A stretch of DNA of 64,000 bases. It comes from Jiangella muralis. Lineage in GTDB: Bacteria; Actinomycetota; Actinomycetes; Jiangellales; Jiangellaceae. Made by a program: the position numbers and the translations under genes. How positions within the stretch are numbered: position 1 is the first letter of the stretch; every line of letters begins with the position of its first letter. The notes under the pieces were generated by a model. It searched no databases, had not been told where the DNA came from, and worked only from the letters and a program-made list of their open reading frames with translations. Below are positions 23,420 through 31,414 of this stretch, one piece after another. Location of the stretch: contig NZ_KQ434751.1 of NCBI RefSeq assembly GCF_001270745.1, positions 38,166-102,165 of the forward strand, given 5' to 3'.

Positions 23420-23929
23420 CAGGCCGGGCGCGTCGAGCGGGGCGAGCCGGCCGAGGTCGATCATCTCCCAGGCGCCGTAGACGGCGCCGTTGAGCGACGA
23501 GACCAGCCACCACGCGGGGAGGTCGGCGCGCAGCACCCCGGCCTGCTGGCCGCGCCGGACCAGGCCGGACACGAGGTCGTCCAGCGCGTCGAAGCGGGCG
23601 TGCAGGCCGTGCTCGTCGTCGAGCGAGCGCTCACGGTGGACGAACTCCAGCTGCGGGCCGAGCGGGATCAGCGCCGTGAGCAGCCGGCGCAGAGCTGCCT
23701 CCGCGTCCTCGCCCGCGGCGTCCAGGCCGGCGTCGGCGTAGGCCCGCTCGACGCGGTCGACGGAGTGCTCGGCGACCGCGAGCAGCAGCGCCTGCCGGGT
23801 GGGGTAGTGCCGGTGCAGGGTGGTGCGGCTGACGCCCGCGGCGGCGGCCACCTCGGTGAGCGAGGCGCCGGGGCTGGCGAGCAGCGCCTCGGTGGCGACG
23901 TCGAGGAGCGACCGCGGTGTCCGGCTCAT
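23384..23929 (-). CDS. TetR family transcriptional regulator
   Basis: 181 residues. The helix-turn-helix is LTEVAAAAGVSRTTLHRHYP at residues ~25-45. ATG 23929 is preceded by TACCCT at exactly six bases, a leaderless promoter, so the 25 extra upstream codons of the open frame are probably not translated. It is divergent from the exported amidohydrolase; a 7-bp-arm dyad at 23958-23975 sits between the two promoters. It probably represses both. It overlaps the end of the upstream amidohydrolase gene by 36 bp on the opposite strand. Confidence 0.88.
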   Translation of the reverse strand: MSRTPRSLLDVATEALLASPGASLTEVAAAAGVSRTTLHRHYPTRQALLLAVAEHSVDRVERAYADAGLDAAGEDAEAALRRLLTALIPLGPQLEFVHRERSLDDEHGLHARFDALDDLVSGLVRRGQQAGVLRADLPAWWLVSSLNGAVYGAWEMIDLGRLAPLDAPGLLLTTLLDGIGR

Positions 23930-23935
23930 GCCGCG

Positions 23936-23996
23936 AGGGTAGCAGTCACGTGCCAGATGGAACAGAGTTGTTTCAAACAGAGCGCCGATGTACGTT
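23936..23996. promoter_or_regulatory. Back-to-back leaderless promoters with a shared TetR-type operator
   Basis: Plus strand: TTGTTT (23968-23973), 17 bases, TACGTT (23991-23996), six bases, ATG 24003. Minus strand: TACCCT (23941-23936), six bases, ATG 23929. The dyad TGGAACA-GAGT-TGTTTCA (23958-23975, one mismatch per arm pair) covers the -35 regions of both. It differs from the six-site family, so this pair is regulated separately. Confidence 0.65.
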
Positions 23997-24002
23997 CGCC
24001 GC

Positions 24003-25700
24003 ATGGCTCACCTCACGACCGGCCTGACCCGACGCGGGCTGCTGACGGCGTCGGCCGCCGCCCTGCTCGCCGCCGGCTGCGACGGCTCCGGGCGCCGGCC
24101 GGCCGACCGCGTGATCACCGGCGGCCGGGTATACACGCTGGATCGCCGCCGGCCGTGGGCCGAGGCCGTCGCGATCTCCGGCGACCGGATTCAGGCGGTC
24201 GGCGACCGCGCCGCGCTCGACCCGCTGATCGGTCCGCGCACCGAGGTCGTCGACGCCGCGGGCGGGCTGGTCCTGCCGGGCTTCCACGACGTGCACTGCC
24301 ACCCGATCGAGGGCCGGTCCGGCGGCGGCTGCCTGCTCGGCTACGACGCCGACGCCGCGCAGTTGGTCCGCCAGCTGCGCGACTGCGCTGGCGGCGGCCC
24401 GCCCGGCTGGGTGATCGGCGCCGGCTTCGACGTCACCCGGCTGACCGAGGCGCGCCGCCCGCCGTGCGAGCTGCTGGACGACGCCGTGCCGGACCGGCCG
24501 GCGCTGATGTTCGACTCCAACGGCCACGCCGCCTGGCTCAACACCCGGGCGCTGGCCGCGCTCGGCATCGGGCCCGGCACCCCCGAGGTGACCGGCGGCA
24601 TCACCCTGCGCGACGCCGCCGGACGGCCCACCGGGCTGCTGCTCGACAACGCGATGCTGGTGCACTCCGCGCGGCTGGCCGAGCTGCTGCCACACGACGA
24701 GTACCCGCTGCTGCTGGAGAGCCAGGACGCGCTGGCCGCGGCCGGCATCACCTCCGTCGCCGACGCCCGCGTCTTCTGGCGCGAGCCGAACGACCAGCTG
24801 CGGCTGTGGCAGCGCGCCGAGCGTGAGGGCCGGCTCAAGGCCCGGACCACCCTCGGCCTCTGGGCCTACCCCGAACTCGCCGATGACCAGCAACTGGCCG
24901 AGCTGCGCCGCCTGCACCGGCGCGAGCCGGCCGGGCCGCTCAGCGTCGCCGAGGTGAAGATCTGCGTCGACGGCATCACCAGCAACCTGACGGCGGCGCT
25001 GCTCGATCCCTATCTCGTCGGCACCCCGGTCCCGGGCGACCGCGGCCTGAACTACTTCGACGCGGCCAGGACGGCCCGCTACGTCACCGAGCTGGAGCGC
25101 GACGGCTTCAGCGTGCACCTGCACGCGATCGGGGACCGCGGCGTGCGCGAGGCCCTCGACGCGATCGAACACGCCCGCCGCCGCAACGGCGACCTCGGCG
25201 CGCGTCACCGCATCACCCACATCGAGTACCCGGACCCGGCCGACCTCGAGCGGTTCGCCCGCCTCGGCGTGGTCGCCGACTTCCAGACCTCCGCGCCCGG
25301 CATCGACGACCCGGAGTACCGGCGCGGCGACGAGCCGGTGCTCGGCGCCGAACGCACGGGCCGGCTGCAGCCGATCCGCACCCTGATGGACACCGGCGCC
25401 ACCGTAACCCTCAGCAGCGACTTCGACGTCGGCGACCTGTCACCGCTGGCCAACATCGCGACGTCGCTGCGCATCGGCCCGCACGCCGTCCCCGGCCTCG
25501 AACGCGCGATCCGCGCCTACACCCTCGACGCCGCCTACGCGTTGCGCCAGGAGCGGCTGACCGGATCCATCGAGGCGGGCAAGCTGGCCGACCTCGTCGT
25601 GCTGGACCGCGACATCCTCAGCCGCCCGGTCGAGGAGCTGGCCGAGGCCACCGTGCGGCGGACGATCCTCGGCGGCCGCGACGTCCACACGGTGCCCTGA
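24003..25700 (+). CDS. Exported YtcJ-type amidohydrolase (Tat lipoprotein)
   Basis: 565 residues. The N-terminus TRRGLLTASAAALLAAGC combines a twin-arginine pair with a lipobox ending in Cys, so a Tat-exported lipoprotein is likely. Then comes the YtcJ/amidohydrolase-3 plan: GGRVYTLD, VLPGFHDVHCHPIEG with the HxH metal motif, VEVKICVDG-type strand with a lysine (AEVKICVDG), HLHAIGDRGVREALDAIE, HRITHIEYP, and LSSDFDVG. Relatives are N-substituted amide or formyl hydrolases of broad specificity. ATG 24003 follows the leaderless promoter; ATG 23988 lies upstream of the -10. Gene end and the convergent epimerase share a perfect hairpin terminator. Confidence 0.87.
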   Translation: MAHLTTGLTRRGLLTASAAALLAAGCDGSGRRPADRVITGGRVYTLDRRRPWAEAVAISGDRIQAVGDRAALDPLIGPRTEVVDAAGGLVLPGFHDVHCHPIEGRSGGGCLLGYDADAAQLVRQLRDCAGGGPPGWVIGAGFDVTRLTEARRPPCELLDDAVPDRPALMFDSNGHAAWLNTRALAALGIGPGTPEVTGGITLRDAAGRPTGLLLDNAMLVHSARLAELLPHDEYPLLLESQDALAAAGITSVADARVFWREPNDQLRLWQRAEREGRLKARTTLGLWAYPELADDQQLAELRRLHRREPAGPLSVAEVKICVDGITSNLTAALLDPYLVGTPVPGDRGLNYFDAARTARYVTELERDGFSVHLHAIGDRGVREALDAIEHARRRNGDLGARHRITHIEYPDPADLERFARLGVVADFQTSAPGIDDPEYRRGDEPVLGAERTGRLQPIRTLMDTGATVTLSSDFDVGDLSPLANIATSLRIGPHAVPGLERAIRAYTLDAAYALRQERLTGSIEAGKLADLVVLDRDILSRPVEELAEATVRRTILGGRDVHTVP

Positions 25701-25715
25701 CGCCGTCAGGGCACC
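25691..25715. terminator. Bidirectional terminator hairpin
   Basis: A perfect palindrome with 12-bp arms around one base (GGTGCCCTGACG / CGTCAGGGCACC) includes the stop codons of both convergent genes (TGA 25698-25700 and, on the minus strand, 25708-25706). There is no T-run, as is common for actinobacterial hairpin terminators. Confidence 0.7.
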
Positions 25716-26446
25716 CGGACCGGGCGCCAGCCCAGCGCCTCCTGCGTGTCGTCGGGGACGATGGACGCCCCGGCGACGTCGGCGGTGACGCTGAACGGAC
25801 GGTACGGCCCGGTCCACCGCAGGGCGCGGTCGATCGCGGCCGCGAGGTCGGCCGCGGCCAGCGCCGGGATGGGGGTGCCGTCGCGCATGCGCATCTCCCG
25901 CGGCGGGAAGCCCTCCGGCGAGCGCCACTGCGGCCAGTCGGCATCGGGCGTCGGGAAGATCATCCGCAGCGAGCAGGCCGGCAGTTTCAGCGCCGGCGAC
26001 AGCGCCGCCACCACCTGCTCGCCGAGCCGCTTCGTCAGCCCGTAGACCTCGCCGGAGTCGGGCGCGGCCGTCGGGTCGATGCGCCGCGCGGCGTAGTCGC
26101 CGAACACCGACATCGTGCTGACGTGCACGAACGAGCGTGCCCCGGCGGTCGCGGCCAGCGACATCGCCAGGTGCAGCGACCCGACGTTGACCTCGAAGGC
26201 CAGCCCGTTCGCGACCGGGTCGTACCCGCCCACCCGGGGGACCGCCGCGGCCATGTGCACGACGCCGTCGATCCCCTCCAGCGCGGCCGCGACGTCGGCG
26301 GGGGAGCGGGCGTCACCGGTGACCGACTCGACGCCCTCGGCGGTCACCGTCCGGGGGTCCAGCACCCGGACGGTGTGCTGCTGCGCGAGGTGCGGCACCA
26401 CGTTGCTGCCGACCATGCCGGCGCCGCCGATGACCAGGACGCGCAT
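25706..26446 (-). CDS. NAD-dependent epimerase/dehydratase family protein
   Basis: 246 residues. MRVLVIGGAGMVGSNV is the dinucleotide motif; VHVSTMSVFG and YGLTKRLGE give the intact Ser/Tyr/Lys catalytic set, unlike the family member at 17349. It probably oxidises or epimerises a nucleotide-free sugar, sugar acid or lactone. GGAGGAG lies upstream of ATG 26446. It starts 29 bp after the propeller gene 26476-28866 on the same strand and is probably co-transcribed from the promoter with operator D. Confidence 0.85.
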   Translation of the reverse strand: MRVLVIGGAGMVGSNVVPHLAQQHTVRVLDPRTVTAEGVESVTGDARSPADVAAALEGIDGVVHMAAAVPRVGGYDPVANGLAFEVNVGSLHLAMSLAATAGARSFVHVSTMSVFGDYAARRIDPTAAPDSGEVYGLTKRLGEQVVAALSPALKLPACSLRMIFPTPDADWPQWRSPEGFPPREMRMRDGTPIPALAAADLAAAIDRALRWTGPYRPFSVTADVAGASIVPDDTQEALGWRPVRVP

Positions 26447-26475
26447 GCCGCCGCTCCTCCCGTCTGAACCAGGGG

Positions 26476-28866
26476 TCACAGCGTCGCACACTGCCCGGAG
26501 CGCGCACCACGGATCCGGTTCGCGACGCCGTTGTCCGTCGGCGCCTCGGCGTTGCCCGAGCAGGCCAGCGACCCGACGATCGTCGACCCGGAGATGACGG
26601 CGGCCGGTGCCGGGCCGTTCACCAGCGTGACCGCGCCGCGCACCGTCGCGCCGTCGATGACCACCGGCGAGGCGCCGTCGGCGCTGACGGACCCGAACAC
26701 GGCGCCGCCGTCGATGCGCAGGCCGGCGCCGCCGGTGACGCTGACCGAGCCGCGCACGGTCGCGTCGTCGAGGCAGAGCGTGCCGGTCGACGCGGTCAGG
26801 TCGCCGCTGTGGCTGCCGGTGACCGTCGTCGTGCAGCGCGGCGTGAACCGCAGCAGCTCGTCGCCGGAGGAGAGGTACACGTCGCCGTCGCTGTGCGCGG
26901 CGAGGTGGGTCGTCGTCCCGGTCCGCAGCGTCTCGACGGCCAGCGTCGACGGGTCCACCCGGACCAGCCGGTTGCCGGCCGGCGAGGCGTAGAGCATGCC
27001 GTCGGCCGGGTTGAGCGCGAGGTCGCCGGAGCTGCTGCCGCTCGTCCCGAAGCTCAGCCGCTGCACCACGGAGGCGGCGTCGACGTCGATGGCGAACAGG
27101 CCGGTCCCGGCCAGGCCCCACAGCCGCCCGGCCTCGTCGAACGTCAGCCCGCCGATGGTCGGCTTGCCCTGCGCCGGGTTCAGCTCCCACAGCAGTCGCT
27201 TCTCGGCCACCGACCACGCGAACACGGTGGCCTCGGGCTGCGTCGGCGGCGTGGCGCTCTGCCCGCTGTAGATGCTGGTGGCGCCGTAGACGACGCCGTC
27301 GCGGTAGGCCAGCGCGACGATGCTCTCGTCGTCGATCAGGTCCCGCTCGGCGTGCACCAGCTCGCCGCCGGCCGCGTCGTACAGCGCGAACACGCCGCCC
27401 AGCTCGCCGAGGTCGGGCATGGTGCCGACGGCGAGGTGGTCGCCGGCCGAGGTCAGCGCGCGCGGGCGGATCTGCCGGTCGGCCTTGAAGTCGAACAGCC
27501 GGGCCGGGTTGTCGGCGACGCCGGGGTCCGGCGACGGCGAGTACTCGGGGCTGTGCCACGGCAGCGCCGGGTCGTAGGCGTAGACGCGGGCGTCCGGGTA
27601 GGCGCCGACGTAGAGCTTGCCGGCATGCGTCGTCATCGCCTCGCTCTGCGAGAAGGTGTGGAACTCCTCGCGGACGCCGGTGTCCGGGTCGACGGCCGCG
27701 AAGCCGCCGTTGAGGAAGCCGCCCGCGTAGACCCGCCCGTCCGGGCCCTCGCTGAGCGCGGTGATGTCGATCGGCTCGCCCTCGATGGTGGTCTGGACGA
27801 ACGAGCTCGCGCCGGTGGTGGGGTTGTAGCGGAACATCATGCCGCGCCAGAGCAGTCCGACGATGCTGCGGCCGGGGTAGTCGGGCAGCCCCAGCTCGGC
27901 CCAGCCGATGCCGCGGGTGTTCGCGACCCGGCCGGTGAACGGCACGCTGGTGCTCACCGTGCTGCCGTCGCGGGGGTCGTAGCGGACCAGCTCGCCGGCC
28001 ACGATCAGGTGGACGCGGCCCTGCTCGTCCGGCGGCGACGGCTCCAGCCCGTGCGCCGACGCGATGCTGTCGACCCACTGACCGGCGGCGATGTCCCAGA
28101 CGTGGAGCGGGCTCGGCGACGCGGTGCCGTAGCGGACGTAGAGGTAGTCGCCGACCACGTCGACGTCGTACGCCCAGGCGGCCGAGACGTCCAGGCCGTC
28201 GGGCACCGGCAGCGCGGTGCTGCCGCCGGTCGCGCGGTCGACGGCGAACACGGCGGCGGGGTTCTCGGTGCCGGCGAAGATCGTGTCGCCGTGCACAGCG
28301 ACGCTGCGCACGTAGGCATGCGCGGGGGAGAGCCGGCCGTAGTCGCGGAACGCGCCGGTGCCCGGGTCGTAGCCGAACAGCTTCCCGCTCGGCGACGTGC
28401 CGCCGTACACCTGGCCGTCGTCGGCGACGGAGACGTCCCAGACGAACGTCTCGCCGGGGATCGGGTTGCCGAGCGCCTGGACGCCGCCCGCCGCCGTCCA
28501 GCGGTAGAGGCCGGCCGCGCCGTAGGTGCCGACGTACACCGAGCCGTCCGCACCGGCGTCGACCGCCCACGAGCCGCCGGCCCCGGTGAGGTCGAACCGG
28601 CCGACCGCCTCGCCGGTGGTGGGGTCGACGGCGTTCAGGTGCGCGGGCGCGCCGGACGACGCGCTCCACAGCACCGGCGCGCCGTCCGGGCCGGCGCCGA
28701 GCGTGCCGCCGATCAGCAGCACGTCCTGCAGCGGTGTGCCGAGCGAGGTGACCTCGCCTGGCGGTGGCGCGTCCATGGGCTCGTCCTCAGCGGCGGCGGG
28801 CGGTGCCACCACCGCGGCGCCGAGGGCGAGCACGAGGACGGCCGATCCGGGCAGCAACGCTCTCAT
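26476..28866 (-). CDS. Secreted beta-propeller protein with C-terminal beta-solenoid
   Basis: 796 residues. A Sec signal (MRALLPGSAVLVLALGAAVV, cleavage near PAAAE) precedes propeller repeats (VYVGTYGAAGLYRW, YGGTSPSGKLFGYDPGTGAF, LYVGAYPDARVYAYDP) up to about residue 670. The last ~120 residues are a different repeat of about 20 residues with a V-x-G-x-V-x-V pattern, bounded by cysteines (CTTTVTGSHSG at its start and GSLACSGN and SGQC near the end): a bactofilin-like or parallel beta-solenoid domain shared with the proteins at 29036 and 31414. The start is supported by GGAGG upstream. It is driven from a promoter with operator D. An extracellular or surface role is inferred; the ligand is unknown. 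Confidence 0.8.
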   Translation of the reverse strand: MRALLPGSAVLVLALGAAVVAPPAAAEDEPMDAPPPGEVTSLGTPLQDVLLIGGTLGAGPDGAPVLWSASSGAPAHLNAVDPTTGEAVGRFDLTGAGGSWAVDAGADGSVYVGTYGAAGLYRWTAAGGVQALGNPIPGETFVWDVSVADDGQVYGGTSPSGKLFGYDPGTGAFRDYGRLSPAHAYVRSVAVHGDTIFAGTENPAAVFAVDRATGGSTALPVPDGLDVSAAWAYDVDVVGDYLYVRYGTASPSPLHVWDIAAGQWVDSIASAHGLEPSPPDEQGRVHLIVAGELVRYDPRDGSTVSTSVPFTGRVANTRGIGWAELGLPDYPGRSIVGLLWRGMMFRYNPTTGASSFVQTTIEGEPIDITALSEGPDGRVYAGGFLNGGFAAVDPDTGVREEFHTFSQSEAMTTHAGKLYVGAYPDARVYAYDPALPWHSPEYSPSPDPGVADNPARLFDFKADRQIRPRALTSAGDHLAVGTMPDLGELGGVFALYDAAGGELVHAERDLIDDESIVALAYRDGVVYGATSIYSGQSATPPTQPEATVFAWSVAEKRLLWELNPAQGKPTIGGLTFDEAGRLWGLAGTGLFAIDVDAASVVQRLSFGTSGSSSGDLALNPADGMLYASPAGNRLVRVDPSTLAVETLRTGTTTHLAAHSDGDVYLSSGDELLRFTPRCTTTVTGSHSGDLTASTGTLCLDDATVRGSVSVTGGAGLRIDGGAVFGSVSADGASPVVIDGATVRGAVTLVNGPAPAAVISGSTIVGSLACSGNAEAPTDNGVANRIRGARSGQCATL

Positions 28867-28908
28867 CGCGGGACCTCCGAGACGGCGGGACGGGGGATCT
28901 GACCCCGG

Positions 28909-28943
28909 AGGCTATCGGCACGGCGGATATCGGGCAAGGCCGA
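28909..28943 (-). promoter_or_regulatory. Promoter and operator copy D (propeller/epimerase operon)
   Basis: Minus strand TTGCCC (28937-28932), 17 bases, TAGCCT (28914-28909). The dyad TCGGGCAAGGCCGA (28930-28943) covers the -35, the same geometry as copy A. Confidence 0.72.
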
Positions 28944-28994
28944 AATTGCTCGACCTCTTGCCGCCGCCCGCGCGCGGCTGCCAGGATGACCGCC

Positions 28995-29010
28995 TAACGG
29001 GCCAGGCCGA
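28995..29010 (+). promoter_or_regulatory. Operator copy E (propeller pair 29036-34089)
   Basis: The dyad ACGGGCCAGGCCGA (28997-29010) lies 26 bp before the TTG start at 29036. TAACGG at 28995-29000 may be the -10, as in copies B and C, but no -35 of quality is seen. Confidence 0.6.
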
Positions 29011-29035
29011 AATGTGACGTTCGCGAGGAGGACCC

Positions 29036-31414
29036 TTGACCAGGCTGTACCGATCGTCGCTGGCGGCCGTCGCCGCCGCACTGGTGCTGTCGCTGACTGC
29101 ACCGGTGGCCGATGCTGAAACCACCCCGGCCGCGCCGCGGGCCGCCGTCGCCGGAGCCGAGGAGTCGCTCGGCTACCCGATCGAGGGCCGCGTGCTGTCG
29201 CAGGAGCAGTCGCAGGGCGTCGACGCGCAGGGCCGGCCGCAGGCGTACTGGGTCACCGCGGGCAACGAGGAGACGCCCGGGATGTTCCAGGTCACCGACC
29301 TGCGCAGCGGCGAGGTGGTGTTCGCCGAGCGGCTGCCGGCCGGCGTCAACAGCTGGGCCAGCACGTTCAGCGCCGCCGACGGCACCGTCTACTTCGGCAT
29401 GACCGAGGGCCAGCTGTACTCCTGGACGCCGGGCGACGACGCGGTGACGGAGCTGGGCGTGCCGTTCCCCGGCGAGGGGATCTGGCGCCTCGACGCGGCG
29501 CCGGACGGCGTCGTCTTCGGTGGCACCTACCCGGGCGGCGAGCTGTTCTCGTTCGACCCGGCCACCGGCGAGTTCGTCAACCACGGCCAGGCGGTGCCGG
29601 GCGAGACCTATGCCCGCACGCTGGAGGCGGACGAGCACGGCGTGTGGGTCGGCACCCAGCCGCGCGCCCGGCTGACCCGCTTCGACCGCGCGTCGGGTGC
29701 GTTCACGCAGGTCGCGCTGCCGCCGCAGTACGACACCCACGAGGTCGTGTACGACATGACGCTGGCCCGCGAGTACCTGCTGCTGCGGGTGCAGCCGTCG
29801 AACGACCTGCTGGTCTACGACACCGGCAGCGGCGAGTTCGTGAACATCGTCCCGGGCATCTCCGGCCGCGCCATCTCGGCGCCGGACCCGTCGGGGCGCT
29901 ACGTCTACTTCCGCATCGCGGCGCAGGGCATCGTCGCCTACGACCTCGACACTCACACCTACGCGCCGGTCGGCTGGGGACCCAACGCGTTCCCCGGCAG
30001 CTGGGCGTGGATCGACCTCGCCGACCCCGACTTCCCGGGCCTGTCGCTGGCGATGACCTACTACTACGGGCGCATCTATGTCTGGAACCCGCAGACGAGG
30101 AAGACGAAGTACCTCAGCGAGGCGGACCTGCAGGGCGCGCCGAACACCATCACCACGCTCGGCTCCGGACCGGACGGCGGCGTGTACGTCGGCGCGTTCC
30201 TGTCCCCGCCGGGGATGGCCCGGTTCGACCCGGCCACCGGCGCCACGACACTGCTGCCCGGCGCCGGGCAGATCGAGGGGTTCGGCACCTACGGCGACCA
30301 CCTGGTGTTCGGCCGCTACCCGAACGCCGGGCTGCTGGACTTCGACACGTCGCAGCCGTGGAGCGTCGGCACCAACCCGGGGCCGCCCGCGGCCATCGCG
30401 GACGAGCAGGACCGGCCGCAGGCGTTCGTCCAGGTCGGTGACGTGCTGGCGGTCGGCAGCGTGCCGAAGTCGGGCCGGCTCGGCGGCGCGCTGAGCCTGT
30501 GGGATCCGGCCACCGGCGAGGTCGTGACGCACCGCGACGTGGTGCCGGACCAGAGCGTGGTGTCGCTGGCCGAACGCGACGGGCTGCTCTACGGCGGCAC
30601 CTCGATCTACGGCGGCTACGGCATCGACCCGGTGGCCACCGAGGCGGAGCTGTTCGTCGCCGACCCCGCCACCGGCGAGGTACTCTCCACGATCATCCCG
30701 GTTCCGGGCGGCGGCGCGGTCAGCGGGCTGACCTTCGACGACGACGGCACCCTGTGGGGCGTCTCGGACGGCACGCTCTTCACCTACGACCCCGGCACCC
30801 GCGCCGTCACCCGGGCGGAGTTGCTGTTCCCGCGCAGCACCAGCAGGTACGGCCACGACCGGCAGCTGTACTTCCGCGCCGACGGCTACCTCTACGCCAC
30901 CAGCTCCGGCAGCCTGTGGCGGGTCGACCCGGCCACGTGGGCGACGACCGAGCTGGCGTCGTCCGGGGTCAGCTCACTGGCCACGGACGAGGCAGGCAAC
31001 CTCTACTACGCCCGCGGCGCGGCGCTGTACCGGTGGAACTTCGCGCTGCGGCCGCAGCCGGCCTGCGACGTCACGGTGACCGGCCCGCACGCCGGCCCCG
31101 TCACCGTCACCGCCGGGACCACCTGCCTGTCCGGCGCCGACGTCAGCGGCCCGGTGCAGGTCAGTCCGGGCGCGGTGCTGGTCGCGGAGGACTCCTCGGT
31201 GCTCGGCCCGGTGCGCGCCGTCGGCGCCGGCGGCGTGATCCTCGACCGCGTGACGGTGACCGGCCCGGTGTCGGTGACCGGCAGCGTCGGCGCCGTCTGG
31301 CTGGTGGACACCACCGTCACCGGACCGGTCAGCTGCTTCGGCAACGACCCGGCGCCGGTCATCCAGAACCTCGACGTCACCGGCCCCGTGGCCGGGCAGT
31401 GCAAGGAGGACTGA
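29036..31414 (+). CDS. Secreted beta-propeller protein with C-terminal beta-solenoid
   Basis: 792 residues. The start is TTG 29036, chosen because GAGGAGG ends three bases upstream and a Sec signal peptide begins there (TRLYRSSLAAVAAALVLSL, cleavage near ADAE). Propeller repeats (VYFGMTEGQLYSWTPGDD, LFSFDPATGEF, VYVGAFLSPPGMARFDPATG) fill residues ~60-670. The C-terminus has the cysteine-bounded solenoid: CDVTVTGPHAGPVTV, then V-x-GPV-x-V rungs, CFGNDPAP and GQC. It is paralogous to its downstream neighbour and to 26476-28866. Its stop overlaps the next ATG (TGATG) with AAGGAGG inside its last codons, so the two are coupled. Confidence 0.8.
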   Translation: MTRLYRSSLAAVAAALVLSLTAPVADAETTPAAPRAAVAGAEESLGYPIEGRVLSQEQSQGVDAQGRPQAYWVTAGNEETPGMFQVTDLRSGEVVFAERLPAGVNSWASTFSAADGTVYFGMTEGQLYSWTPGDDAVTELGVPFPGEGIWRLDAAPDGVVFGGTYPGGELFSFDPATGEFVNHGQAVPGETYARTLEADEHGVWVGTQPRARLTRFDRASGAFTQVALPPQYDTHEVVYDMTLAREYLLLRVQPSNDLLVYDTGSGEFVNIVPGISGRAISAPDPSGRYVYFRIAAQGIVAYDLDTHTYAPVGWGPNAFPGSWAWIDLADPDFPGLSLAMTYYYGRIYVWNPQTRKTKYLSEADLQGAPNTITTLGSGPDGGVYVGAFLSPPGMARFDPATGATTLLPGAGQIEGFGTYGDHLVFGRYPNAGLLDFDTSQPWSVGTNPGPPAAIADEQDRPQAFVQVGDVLAVGSVPKSGRLGGALSLWDPATGEVVTHRDVVPDQSVVSLAERDGLLYGGTSIYGGYGIDPVATEAELFVADPATGEVLSTIIPVPGGGAVSGLTFDDDGTLWGVSDGTLFTYDPGTRAVTRAELLFPRSTSRYGHDRQLYFRADGYLYATSSGSLWRVDPATWATTELASSGVSSLATDEAGNLYYARGAALYRWNFALRPQPACDVTVTGPHAGPVTVTAGTTCLSGADVSGPVQVSPGAVLVAEDSSVLGPVRAVGAGGVILDRVTVTGPVSVTGSVGAVWLVDTTVTGPVSCFGNDPAPVIQNLDVTGPVAGQCKED

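Noticed and set aside
24003..25700. Assigning the exported amidohydrolase to the six-site regulon
   Set aside because: It has its own divergent TetR and a different operator; no copy of the WCGGNCNAGGCCGN dyad is upstream.
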